DNA of 64,000 nucleotides from Microbacterium indicum DSM 19969 (GTDB taxonomy: Bacteria > Actinomycetota > Actinomycetes > Actinomycetales > Microbacteriaceae). A program made the position numbers and the translations under genes. Positions 53,710 to 62,037 of the stretch are shown piece by piece. Numbering within the stretch: the first letter of the stretch is position 1; each line of letters opens with the position of its first letter. Below the pieces are notes generated by a model, which was given only the letters and a program-made list of their open reading frames with translations, did not search any database and was not told the DNA's origin. The DNA lies in contig NZ_AULR01000001.1 of assembly GCF_000422385.1 (NCBI RefSeq), forward strand, positions 392,022 through 456,021. The letters run 5' to 3'.

Positions 53710-54336
53710 TCAGGCCGCGACGATCAGACCCGGGGTCTGCGTGCGCGCGCGGTCGAAGCGAGCCGCGACGTCCTGCCAGTTGGCGATGTTCCAGAACGCC
53801 TTGACGTACTCGGCCTTCACGTTGAGGTAGTCGAGGTAGAAGGCGTGCTCCCACATGTCGAGCATGAGGAGGGGCGTCTGGCCGACGGGCACGTTGGCCT
53901 GCTGGTCGAACAGCTGGAAGATCGAGAGGCGCTGGGCGATCGAGTCCCACGAGAGGACCGACCAGCCGGAGCCCTGGATCCCGTTCGCCGTGGCGCCGAA
54001 CTGGCCCTGGAACGCGGCGAAGGAACCGAACTGGTCGGCGATCGCGGCGGCGAGCTCGCCCTCGGGCTCTCCGCCGCCCTCCGGCGACAGGTTGTTCCAG
54101 AAGACGGTGTGGTTGGTGTGGCCGCCGACGTGGAACGCGAGGTCCTTCTCGAGCTTGTTGATGTTCGCGAAGTCGCTGTTCGCTCGAGCCGCCTCGAGCT
54201 GCTCGAGCGCCGTGTTGGCACCCGCCACGTAGGTCGCGTGGTGCTTGTCGTGGTGCAGCTCCATGATCTTGCCGCTGATGTGCGGCTCGAGCGCCGAGTA
54301 GTCGTAGGGAAGGTCGGGGAGAGAGTACACAGCCAT
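53710..54336 (-). CDS. sodA: Superoxide dismutase (Mn/Fe)
   Basis: This 208-residue Fe/Mn SOD opens [41 protein letters not shown], containing the first metal His. [38 protein letters not shown] (Asp and His ligands in D-x-W-E-H) complete the site. [10 protein letters not shown] follows the family pattern, and the Gly-rich residues around QGSG favour Mn, but metal choice is not certain. It is cytoplasmic (no signal peptide). The promoter contains a MerR/SoxR-like operator. Confidence 0.96.
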   Translation of the reverse strand: MAVYSLPDLPYDYSALEPHISGKIMELHHDKHHATYVAGANTALEQLEAARANSDFANINKLEKDLAFHVGGHTNHTVFWNNLSPEGGGEPEGELAAAIADQFGSFAAFQGQFGATANGIQGSGWSVLSWDSIAQRLSIFQLFDQQANVPVGQTPLLMLDMWEHAFYLDYLNVKAEYVKAFWNIANWQDVAARFDRARTQTPGLIVAA

Positions 54337-54368
54337 CGAAGGCGTCCTTTCGTGAGGGTGTACTCCCT

Positions 54369-54399
54369 ACCGTAGAACCTCAAGAAGGGTTGAGGTCAA
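54369..54399 (-). promoter_or_regulatory. sodA promoter with SoxR/MerR-type operator
   Basis: On the minus strand TTGACC (-35, 54394-54399) and TACGGT (-10, 54369-54374) are separated by 19 bp. In the spacer lies the dyad CCTCAA-cccttc-TTGAGG (54378-54395). Long-spacer promoters with a central CCTCAA/TTGAGG dyad are the hallmark of MerR-family activators, and the outer six bases on each side equal the SoxR box. Confidence 0.65.
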
Positions 54400-54576
54400 G
54401 GTGTGTCGGAATCGGTCGTCTCGACGCGCCGATCGCACGACGCGAGACCGGAGTCGGGCGTGTCGGTCCCGGGGTCAGCGCGTCCACAGATACCGGTTCC
54501 GACGATCTGTCCACAGATTTCGGATCACCTTCTGACCGGGCCTTCGTCTGTCAGAGATCCCCGATGGAATGGGTCC

Positions 54577-55938
54577 ATGACCACGACGCGCGACCTCCTC
54601 GACCAGGCGACCGGCCTGTTCGGCGATGCGCGTGCGCAGGCCGACGCCGCGTCCATGTCCGGCGAAGAGCTGACCTCCGTCCTCTACGCGGTCGGCCGCG
54701 CGCGCAAGGCGCTCGACGCGCTCGGATCGGTCATCGCAGCCGAGGTCGACGGCCGATCGTCGCGAGGCGCGGGGCGGGAGTCCCTCGCCCGCAGGCGCGG
54801 CTTCGCGAACCCCAACGCGTTCATCTCGACGGTCGGCGGCACGACCCCGCGCGAGGCCGCGACGCTCGTCGAGGTCGGCAGGGCGACGGCGCCGCGCACC
54901 GATCTCTCCGGTGATCCCCAGCCCGCCAGGCACCCGCACGTGGCGGCCGCGCTCGCCGACGGCGCACTGACGGCCGAGCAGGCCCGGTCGATCATCGACC
55001 TCCTGGGCGCCCACGAGCGCGACGTCCCACCGGATCGGCTCGAGCGCGCCGAGCGCGACCTCGCCGCACGGATCCCCGGGCTCACCTCTCGAGACGCGCG
55101 TCGGCTCCTGACCGAGACCGAGGCGGCGCTGCGCCCTGAGTCGGTCGCCGAACGCCACGAACGCAACCGCGCCGCCCGCGCACTCGCCATCCGCCAGGAC
55201 GCCGACGGCATGACCCGCATCGACGCACGGCTCGATGCGGAGACCGCCGCCCCGATCATCACGCTCCTCGAGGCCGAGGTCACGCGGGTGATCCGCTCGA
55301 ACGAGCATCAGGACGACGACCTCCTGCGCGACGAACGCACGCCGGGTCAGATCCGCGCCGACGCGCTGGCCACCTTCGCGGCGCACGCTCTCGGGTGCGA
55401 TGCCGTCCCCACCAAGCCCACGACCACGTTGGTCGTGCGCATGACGCTCGACCAGCTCCTCGACGGCGCGAACCTCACCGGCGAAGAGCTCATCAGCACC
55501 GGCCAGACCGTCGTGCGCATCGACGGCGTCGAGGCCCCGCTCCCGGTGGGCGCGCTCCGCCGCCTGGCGGCCGACGCCGAGGCGATCCCCCAGGTGCTCG
55601 GCAGATCGAGCGCGACGATCGATCTCGGTCGGCGCGAGCGCCTGTTCACCCGATCGCAGAAGCTCGCACTCGTCCAACGCGACGGCGGCTGCGCATTCTG
55701 CGGGGCGCCGCCGGGCCGCACCGTCGTCCATCACATCCGCTGGTGGTCCCACGGCGGATCGACCGACCTCGCCAACGGCGTCCTGCTGTGCACCGCCTGT
55801 CACCACCGGGTCCATGACGACGGCTGGCGCATCGACGTCGAGGCCGGCGACCGCGTGTGGTTCACCCCACCCGAATGGTGGAGCGGCGACCGCTCCTCGC
55901 GCCCCGCAGCGCGCGACCGCGTCAGGCCTGCGGCATGA
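54577..55938 (+). CDS. HNH endonuclease, DUF222/13E12 family
   Basis: This 453-residue protein has a long helical DUF222 domain (residues ~10-350, including LADGALTAEQARSIIDLLG) and a C-terminal HNH domain (CAFCGAPPGRTVVHHIRWWSHGGSTDLANGVLLCTACHHRVHDDGWRI). The HNH domain carries two zinc-binding CxxC pairs and the His-Asn-His residues. These genes are multicopy in many actinobacterial genomes (13E12 repeat family in mycobacteria); their biological role is not settled. ATG at 54577 is chosen; the frame is open further upstream but that segment is not family-like. Confidence 0.85.
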   Translation: MTTTRDLLDQATGLFGDARAQADAASMSGEELTSVLYAVGRARKALDALGSVIAAEVDGRSSRGAGRESLARRRGFANPNAFISTVGGTTPREAATLVEVGRATAPRTDLSGDPQPARHPHVAAALADGALTAEQARSIIDLLGAHERDVPPDRLERAERDLAARIPGLTSRDARRLLTETEAALRPESVAERHERNRAARALAIRQDADGMTRIDARLDAETAAPIITLLEAEVTRVIRSNEHQDDDLLRDERTPGQIRADALATFAAHALGCDAVPTKPTTTLVVRMTLDQLLDGANLTGEELISTGQTVVRIDGVEAPLPVGALRRLAADAEAIPQVLGRSSATIDLGRRERLFTRSQKLALVQRDGGCAFCGAPPGRTVVHHIRWWSHGGSTDLANGVLLCTACHHRVHDDGWRIDVEAGDRVWFTPPEWWSGDRSSRPAARDRVRPAA

Positions 55939-55947
55939 GGGCTCGGA

Positions 55948-56940
55948 TCACTCCAGGCCGCTGTACGCGTGCAGGCCCTGGAAGAAGATGTTGACGATCG
56001 AGAAGTTGAACAGCACCGCGACGAAGCCGACGATCGACAGCCAGGCCGACCTGTTCCCGCGCCATCCCCGGGTCGCGCGGGCGTGGATGTAACCCGCGTA
56101 GAGCACCCAGATGATGAACGTCCACACTTCCTTGGTGTCGAAGCCCCAGTAGCGGCCCCAGGCGTCGTTCGCCCAGATGGCGCCCGCGATGAGCGTGAAG
56201 GTCCAGAAGATGAAGCCGATGATCGCGAAGCGGTACGCGAGGCCCTCGAGGTTCTCGGCCGACGGCAGCGTGCGCAGGATGCTGCGCTTGCTCGCGCGCG
56301 ACTCGTCTTCGCGGATCCGGTGCTCGCGCCGCGTCTGCAGGAGCTGCGCGACGCTCAGCGCGAACGAGAGTGCGAGGAACCCGGTCGCAAGGGAGGCGAC
56401 GAACACGTGGATCACGAGCCAGACCGACTTCAGCGGATCCGAGAGCGGGGTGATGTCGACGTAGATCGAGGGCATGGCGCCCGCGCCGAGCAGCACCGTC
56501 ACGAGGCCCGTCATGAAGGCGCCGATGTAGCGCAGGTCCTTCCAGAACAGCGCACCGAGGTACACCGCGGTGAAGAGCAGGGTCGACGTCATCGCGAACT
56601 CGAACATGTTCGACCACGGCACGCGGCCCGCTCCGATGCCACGCAGGATCACGGCGCCGAGGTGCAGGAGGAACGCGATCCAGGTGAGGGTCGTTCCGAT
56701 CCGCGCCATGACGAAGCGCTGCGGCACCTCGGACTCGGTCGGCCGTTCGGCGACCGCGACGGATCCCGAACCCGTGGCGCCGACGAGCGCCGCCTCGCGG
56801 TCCTTCGCCTTCGCCGACGCCTGCGAGCGGTTCGCGAGGTCGACGGCATAGGAGATGAACGCCAGAACGTAGACCGCGATGGCGGTCCACAGCATGATCA
56901 GCGACCAGGTGGCGAAGGTGACGGTGTCTTCCGCGGACAT
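55948..56940 (-). CDS. ccsB: Cytochrome c biogenesis protein CcsB (heme-handling, CcsA-like)
   Basis: This 330-residue protein has eight or nine membrane segments and the heme-handling motif WGRYWGFDTKEVWTFIIWVLYAGY (WWD-type). Conserved His residues lie in the flanking loops (LVIHVFVASLATGF, YIHARATRGW). With ResB it forms the System II cytochrome c synthase that moves heme across the membrane and attaches it to apocytochromes. It is last in the tlpA-ccdA-resB-ccsB operon, 25 bp after resB. Confidence 0.93.
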   Translation of the reverse strand: MSAEDTVTFATWSLIMLWTAIAVYVLAFISYAVDLANRSQASAKAKDREAALVGATGSGSVAVAERPTESEVPQRFVMARIGTTLTWIAFLLHLGAVILRGIGAGRVPWSNMFEFAMTSTLLFTAVYLGALFWKDLRYIGAFMTGLVTVLLGAGAMPSIYVDITPLSDPLKSVWLVIHVFVASLATGFLALSFALSVAQLLQTRREHRIREDESRASKRSILRTLPSAENLEGLAYRFAIIGFIFWTFTLIAGAIWANDAWGRYWGFDTKEVWTFIIWVLYAGYIHARATRGWRGNRSAWLSIVGFVAVLFNFSIVNIFFQGLHAYSGLE

Positions 56941-56965
56941 AAGGCGATTCTACGATTCGTAAAAG

Positions 56966-58639
56966 TCAGTGCGACAGGGATGAGAGATGGGAGTCGGCGA
57001 GCTTGTCGACGACGTCTCGGATCGCGGGATCCTCCCCGCGCGCGAGGCCCGCGTACTCGAGGCGGACGCCACCGGATCCGTCGGGGGTCGCCTTGACCCA
57101 CATGCGACGGCGCGGGATGAAGAACGCCGAGGCGAGCCCGAGGACGCCGAGCACGGCGAAGGTCAGGACCCACAGCGCCGAGACGTCGTGGTGCACCTGC
57201 AGCGACGCGAATCGGGCGACCGATTCGGTGTAGCCGACGGTGCTCGGGTCGGCGTCGTCCGGCGTGACGTCGTCGAACGTGACGGTGCCGAGGCCGTTCG
57301 GCAGGTCGACCGTGTCGCCGGGCGAGAGCTCGAGCGAGTCGATGCCCGTGTCGCCGCCCGTCAGCTGATCCATGCCGGTCGGGTCGAGCGTGTACACCGA
57401 GCGCGGGGTGCCGTCGTCGATGCCGAGGTCGCCCTCGTACACGTTGAGCGTCAGCACGGGGTTCAGCAGGTCGCCGAAGATCGACGTCATCGCGCCCGTG
57501 TCGAGCTCGCTCTGCGTCGGGTAGAAGAAGCCGACCATGCCGAGCTGCTCGGGCATGCCGTCGGTGACCTTCACGACGCCGAGCGAGGTGAGGTTGCTGT
57601 CCTGCGGCAGGAAGGGCACGGCCTGGCTGTAGACCACGTCTCCGTCGGCGTTGCGGACCGTGATCTTGGGCGCGTATCCGTTCCCGAGCAGGTAGACCGA
57701 ATCGTTGTGCACGTGCAGCGGGTGGTTGACGCGCACCGAGTCCTCCGACGTGGATCCGTCGGGCTCGGTGATCGTGACGTTCGCCGAGAAGTCGCCCGCC
57801 TGACCCGTTCCGGCCTCGCCGTACGGCACGTAATTCACGTCGAAGGAGTCGAGCGTCATCGCGTACGGCGCGAGCGCATCGTCGCCGACGAGCCGCCCCT
57901 GGTTCATGGACGAGTAGTTGAGGAGGGAGTTCACGAAGGTCTCGCCCTCGGTGATCACCGCCTGCCCCGTGTAGGCGAACTGGTTCCCGAGGCCCACCGA
58001 GAGGAGGACACCCACGAGGGAGATATGGAAGAGGAGATTGCCGGTCTCGCGCGCATAACCGCGCTCCGCCGAGACCGAGAACGCGCCCCGCCCGTCGTAG
58101 CGGGTCACGCGATAGCCCTGCTTCTTGAGTTGCGCCTGCGCGGCGTCGACGGCGGCCTCGGCATCGCCCTCCGCGACGTGCTCGTCGCGGTAGTCGGCGA
58201 GCCTGCTGAGCCGCACCGGCGTCCGCGGCGGGAGCGTGCGCAGTGCCTTCGCGTGGTGCTTGATGCGCGGGATGATGCAGCCGATGAGCGAGACGAACAG
58301 CAGGAGGTAGATCGCCGAGAACCACACCGACTGGTACACGTCGAACAGCTGGAGGTTGTCGACGAGCGGGTACAGATCCGGGTTGTCGCTCTTCCACTGC
58401 GTGACCCCGTTGGGGTTCGCCATGCGCTGCGGGAAGATCGAGCCGGGGATCGCCGCGATCGCGAGGAGAAGCAGCAGCACGATCGCCGTGCGCATGCTCG
58501 TCAGCTGCCGCCACCCCCAGCGCAGCCAGCCCACGACGCCGAGCTTCGGCGAGGTGATCTCACCGCGCTCGTCAGCGTCGATGTGGTCGGACGGCCGCTT
58601 CGGGTCGGTTCCGTCGAGGTCAGAGCGGGAGTACGACAC
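56966..58639 (-). CDS. resB: Cytochrome c biogenesis protein ResB
   Basis: This 557-residue ResB/Ccs1 protein has a cytoplasmic N-terminus and TM1 at LTSMRTAIVLLLLLAIAAIPGSIFPQR. SVWFSAIYLLLFVSLIGCIIPR is the next helix pair, and GYARETGNLLFHISLVGVLLSVG a further one. A large extracytoplasmic domain follows, with a last TM near VSALWVLTFAVLGVLGLASAFFIPRRR. It is the partner of CcsB in heme ligation. The start is GTG at 58639, inside the last 20 bp of ccdA. Confidence 0.94.
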   Translation of the reverse strand: MSYSRSDLDGTDPKRPSDHIDADERGEITSPKLGVVGWLRWGWRQLTSMRTAIVLLLLLAIAAIPGSIFPQRMANPNGVTQWKSDNPDLYPLVDNLQLFDVYQSVWFSAIYLLLFVSLIGCIIPRIKHHAKALRTLPPRTPVRLSRLADYRDEHVAEGDAEAAVDAAQAQLKKQGYRVTRYDGRGAFSVSAERGYARETGNLLFHISLVGVLLSVGLGNQFAYTGQAVITEGETFVNSLLNYSSMNQGRLVGDDALAPYAMTLDSFDVNYVPYGEAGTGQAGDFSANVTITEPDGSTSEDSVRVNHPLHVHNDSVYLLGNGYAPKITVRNADGDVVYSQAVPFLPQDSNLTSLGVVKVTDGMPEQLGMVGFFYPTQSELDTGAMTSIFGDLLNPVLTLNVYEGDLGIDDGTPRSVYTLDPTGMDQLTGGDTGIDSLELSPGDTVDLPNGLGTVTFDDVTPDDADPSTVGYTESVARFASLQVHHDVSALWVLTFAVLGVLGLASAFFIPRRRMWVKATPDGSGGVRLEYAGLARGEDPAIRDVVDKLADSHLSSLSH

Positions 58640-59372
58640 CGCCGATCACCACCTGTAGTTGCGACATGATGCGACCCCACACGCCCGACAGCATGAGCAC
58701 GCCCAACAGGATCAGCAGCACGCCGCCGATGATGTTGATCGTGCGGATGTGCCTCCGGAGGAACGCGATGGACCGCGTCGCCCAGCCGAAGCCGAGCGCG
58801 ACGAGAAGGAAGGGGATCCCGAGGCCGAGCGAGTAGACGAGGCCCAGGAGGGCGCCGCGCCACGGGTCGCCCGTGCCGTAGGAGAGGCTGAGGATCACGG
58901 CGAGGGTCGGGCCGATGCACGGCGCCCAGCCGATTCCGAGGGCGACGCCGAGCAGCGGCGCGCCCACGAGGCCGAGGTTGCCGCGCGTCTCGGGGCGCAC
59001 CTCGCGCTGCATGAGCCCGAAGAACCCGAGGAACACGAGCCCGAGGAGGATGATCACGGCGCCCATCACGCGGGTGATGACGTCGTTGAAGCGCAGGAAG
59101 AAGACGCCGGCCGTGCCCGAGAACACGTTCATCGCCATGAACACGACCGTGAAGCCCGCGATGAAGAGCAGCACCCCGCCGGCGAGGCGCCCGCGCGGCG
59201 CGAGACCGCCGGTCGGCATGCCCTTCGGCGACACGGCACCCGAGATGAACCCGAGGTATCCCGGCACGAGCGGCAGCACGCAGGGCGAGAGGAAGGAGAG
59301 GAGACCCGCGGCGAGCGCGATCGGCAGCGCCGCCCAGAGGGCCCCGCCGCCGACGATCTGCTCGACGTTCAC
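58620..59372 (-). CDS. ccdA: Cytochrome c biogenesis protein CcdA (thiol-disulfide transporter)
   Basis: This 250-residue six-TM protein has both redox Cys: SFLSPCVLPLVPGYLGFISG in TM1 and GWAPCIGPTLAVILSLS in TM4. It carries reducing power from cytoplasmic thioredoxin to the extracytoplasmic TlpA/ResA protein. GTG at 59372 overlaps the tlpA stop (GTGA). Confidence 0.95.
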   Translation of the reverse strand: MNVEQIVGGGALWAALPIALAAGLLSFLSPCVLPLVPGYLGFISGAVSPKGMPTGGLAPRGRLAGGVLLFIAGFTVVFMAMNVFSGTAGVFFLRFNDVITRVMGAVIILLGLVFLGFFGLMQREVRPETRGNLGLVGAPLLGVALGIGWAPCIGPTLAVILSLSYGTGDPWRGALLGLVYSLGLGIPFLLVALGFGWATRSIAFLRRHIRTINIIGGVLLILLGVLMLSGVWGRIMSQLQVVIGGVVLPL

Positions 59373-59977
59373 GCGGTCTCGTCGAGGGCGTCACCCACGA
59401 GGGTCGAGAGGATCGACGCGTCCTCGAGGCGGCCGATGATGCGCGCCGCGATGCGCCCCTCCTTGTCGAGCACGAGCGTCGTCGGCGTCGCGCTGATCGG
59501 GGTCGCGGCGGCGAACGCGAGCTTCACGGATCCCGAGTTCACGTCGATGATGCTCGGGTACGTGACGTCGTTGTCCTTCGCGAAGGACTGCGCGGTCTCG
59601 GCGCTGTCGTAGATGTTGACGCCCACGAACTGCACGCCCTGATCCTGGTACTCCTCCCAGACCTGCTCGAGGTCGGGGGCCTCCACGATGCACGGGCCGC
59701 ACGAGGCGTACCAGAAGTTCACGACCGTCACGTCGCCCGCGGTGTCGTCGCTCGAGAGCGCGTCGCCGTCCTCGGTCGACCCGGCCCAGGCGACGGGCTC
59801 GCCGCGGTCGGCGGCGGCGATCTCGTCGACCCGGAAATCGCCCGAGATGTACCCCTTGTTGTCGCCCTCGAGGTACTGCTGAGTGGTCGCGTCCTGGCTG
59901 CAGGACGCGAGCGTGGCGACCGTCAGAAGGGCCGCGACGCCGGCGGCCGCGCGCCGGAAGAGGGGGGTCGAGAGCAC
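59369..59977 (-). CDS. TlpA/ResA family thioredoxin lipoprotein
   Basis: This 202-residue secreted protein has signal peptide LLTVATLASC with a lipobox cysteine at about residue 26. A thioredoxin fold follows with the redox motif FWYASCGPCIVEAPDL and cis-Pro SATPTTLVLD. It keeps the CxxCH of apocytochrome c reduced for heme attachment, receiving electrons from CcdA. It is first in the cytochrome c operon. The start is GTG at 59977; another ATG nearby is out of frame. Confidence 0.93.
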   Translation of the reverse strand: MLSTPLFRRAAAGVAALLTVATLASCSQDATTQQYLEGDNKGYISGDFRVDEIAAADRGEPVAWAGSTEDGDALSSDDTAGDVTVVNFWYASCGPCIVEAPDLEQVWEEYQDQGVQFVGVNIYDSAETAQSFAKDNDVTYPSIIDVNSGSVKLAFAAATPISATPTTLVLDKEGRIAARIIGRLEDASILSTLVGDALDETA

Positions 59978-59981
59978 CCGC

Positions 59982-60623
59982 TCATCCTACGTCGGGGCCT
60001 TTGTCCGGGCTGGGAGAGAGGTCCACGGGACGCACGAGGATCTGATCGAGATACGCCCTCACGAGCCGCGGGATGTCGACCTCATCGGGGTGGTAGACCC
60101 ACTGCAGCTGGGCACCGTCCTCGAGCGCGATGACGGAGCGCGCCGCGACCTCGGGATCCACTCCCTCGCGCAGGAGCCCGCTCGCGCGCAGCCGCTCGAA
60201 CGTGCGCGTGAGGTTCGCGGGGACCATCGCGTAGCGGTCGACGAACTCCTCGTGGAGCGGATGCGACTCCGACGTCGCGTCGGCGACCGTCTTGGTGAAG
60301 AGCTCGAGGTATCCCGGCACCGTGAGGTTCTCCTCCGCGAGGCGGACGATCTGGGCGGGCCTGTTCTCCTCGTGCTCGTCGTCGAGGAGGCCGAGGCCCT
60401 GCGCGCGCTCCATCCAGGTGGCGGTCACGGCGCGCAGCAGATCCTCTTTGCCGCCGAAGTAGTGCACGAGCAGCGGGTGCGTCACGCCGGCCGCGCGCGC
60501 GATGTCGCGCAGCGAGACGCCCGCGTACCCGTGCTCGCCGAACAGGCGCGACGCCGTCTCGAGGATGTGCGCCCGCCGGGCGGCGCCCTTCGCACCGTAT
60601 GCGGGCTCGTTCTGATCAGTCAT
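59982..60623 (-). CDS. TetR family transcriptional regulator of the glycoside cassette
   Basis: This is a 213-residue TetR with HTH ARRAHILETASRLFGEHGYAGVSLRDIARAAGVTHPLLVHYFGGKEDLLRAV (residues ~15-65) and a C-terminal ligand domain. It is divergent from the MFS-GH3 pair across 115 bp that contains two short dyads, so it probably represses that pair. It lies 4 bp from tlpA on the same strand, but the two are functionally unrelated. Confidence 0.9.
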   Translation of the reverse strand: MTDQNEPAYGAKGAARRAHILETASRLFGEHGYAGVSLRDIARAAGVTHPLLVHYFGGKEDLLRAVTATWMERAQGLGLLDDEHEENRPAQIVRLAEENLTVPGYLELFTKTVADATSESHPLHEEFVDRYAMVPANLTRTFERLRASGLLREGVDPEVAARSVIALEDGAQLQWVYHPDEVDIPRLVRAYLDQILVRPVDLSPSPDKGPDVG

Positions 60624-60630
60624 CGATCAC

Positions 60631-60671
60631 CAGACTTCCGTTGTCTGCGAGAGAATTTACCATCTGGTCAA
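60631..60671. promoter_or_regulatory. Candidate operators for the TetR/MFS/GH3 cassette
   Basis: CAGAC-N7-GTCTG (60631-60647) and TTTACCA-tc-TGGTCAA (60656-60671, one mismatch from perfect) lie in the divergent region. The second has the spacing usual for TetR sites. Confidence 0.6.
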
Positions 60672-60738
60672 AACCGGCGTAGCATGAGGGCGTCCGCCGA
60701 CGACGCGGATCCCCCACCCGAAGTCAATGGAGTCATCG

Positions 60739-62037
60739 ATGACTGCTACCCCGCCGCAACGCAAGCCCGCGCCCCTCTACGACGCCGCGACCACGACGGT
60801 CTCGCGCACGGTCGAGAAGACGCCCCGCGGATACCTTCCCTCCCTCGGCATCGGCGCGTTCGCGATCTATCTCGCGACCCTCACCCCGGCCCTGGTCGGC
60901 CTGCAGCTCAAGCTCCTCTCCATCGCGGGGGACGGCGCCGCGACGGCGCTCAGCCTCGTCGCGTCGGTCGGCGCCCTCTTCGCCCTCGTCGTGAACCCCG
61001 TCGCGGGCCGCCTGTCCGACCGCACCCGCTCGCGGTTCGGGCGCCGTCGCCCGTGGATCATCGGCGGCGCCGCCGTCGGCTTCGTCGCACTCATCGGCAT
61101 CGGGCTCGCGACCGAGGTGTGGATGGTGCTGATCGCCTGGTGCCTCGCCCAGGCCGGCTTCAACGCCGCGCTCGCCGCCATCACGGCGACGGTCCCCGAT
61201 CAGGTCCCCGACGCCCAGCGCGGCCGCGCGTCGGGCATCATCGGCGTCGGGACGCCCCTCGCGATCCTCGTCGGATCGACCGCCGTCGCCCTGCTGCCTA
61301 CCGACCTCCTGCGCTTCGGCGTCCCGGCGATCGTCGCCCTCGTGGGCTGCGCGATCTTCGCGCTCCTGCTCCGGGATCGCCGCGCCCAGTCGAACGAGGG
61401 CACGCCGTTCACGTGGCGCGAGTTCTTCGGATCCTTCGTCTTCAACCCCCGCAGGAACCCCGACTTCGGGTGGAACTGGATCAACCGCTTCCTGATGTTC
61501 TTCGGCTACACGGGCATCAACACCTACCTCGCGTACTACCTCACCGACGACTTCGGCGTCGCGGGCGACCAGCTCGCGAATGTCATGCTCGTCGCCAACG
61601 TCTTCAGCGTCGCGGGGATGGTCGTCGCGAGCATGCTCGGCGGCTGGCTCAGCGACCGGTTCCACATGCGCCGCCCGTTCGTCACGATCGCGGGCCTCAT
61701 CATGGTCGTCGGCCTGCTGGTCCTCGCGTTCGCCCCGTCGCTCGGCGTCGTCTACGCGGCGCAGCTCGTCGTCGGGCTCGGCTTCGGCTCCTACCTCGCC
61801 GTCGATCTCGCCCTCGCGACCTCCGTCCTTCCCAACGAGGCGGATCGCGCGAAGGACCTCGGCGTCCTCAACATCGCGAACGCGCTCCCCCAGTCCGTCG
61901 CCCCGGCGATCGCCCCCGCCGTCCTCGCCTTCGGGTCGGCCCTGCCGATCGGCGGGTACTCGACCTGGTTCCTCCTCGGAGCGGTCGTCGCGGCGATCGG
62001 ATCCGTCCTCGTCTACCGCATCAAGGGAGTCCGCTGA
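60739..62037 (+). CDS. MFS transporter, GPH/SLC45-like (probable glycoside uptake)
   Basis: This 432-residue, 12-TM transporter has LVGLQLKLLSIAGDGAATALSLVASVGALFALVVNPVAGRLSDRTRSRFGRRRPWIIGGA, a SLC45/GPH-type motif A. GRASGIIGVGTPLAILVGS and GGWLSDRFHMRRPF mark the second repeat. Linked sugar hydrolase and family suggest import of a beta-glycoside or oligosaccharide. ATG at 60739 has a ggag RBS 8 bp upstream; ATG at 60727 would add four residues. Its stop overlaps the GH3 start. Confidence 0.85.
   Translation: MTATPPQRKPAPLYDAATTTVSRTVEKTPRGYLPSLGIGAFAIYLATLTPALVGLQLKLLSIAGDGAATALSLVASVGALFALVVNPVAGRLSDRTRSRFGRRRPWIIGGAAVGFVALIGIGLATEVWMVLIAWCLAQAGFNAALAAITATVPDQVPDAQRGRASGIIGVGTPLAILVGSTAVALLPTDLLRFGVPAIVALVGCAIFALLLRDRRAQSNEGTPFTWREFFGSFVFNPRRNPDFGWNWINRFLMFFGYTGINTYLAYYLTDDFGVAGDQLANVMLVANVFSVAGMVVASMLGGWLSDRFHMRRPFVTIAGLIMVVGLLVLAFAPSLGVVYAAQLVVGLGFGSYLAVDLALATSVLPNEADRAKDLGVLNIANALPQSVAPAIAPAVLAFGSALPIGGYSTWFLLGAVVAAIGSVLVYRIKGVR

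Noticed and set aside
54477..54525. Two TGTCCACAG/GTCCACAGA sequences resembling DnaA boxes
   Set aside because: Only two imperfect matches, no AT-rich region and no dnaA, dnaN or other origin genes nearby. Not enough for an origin.
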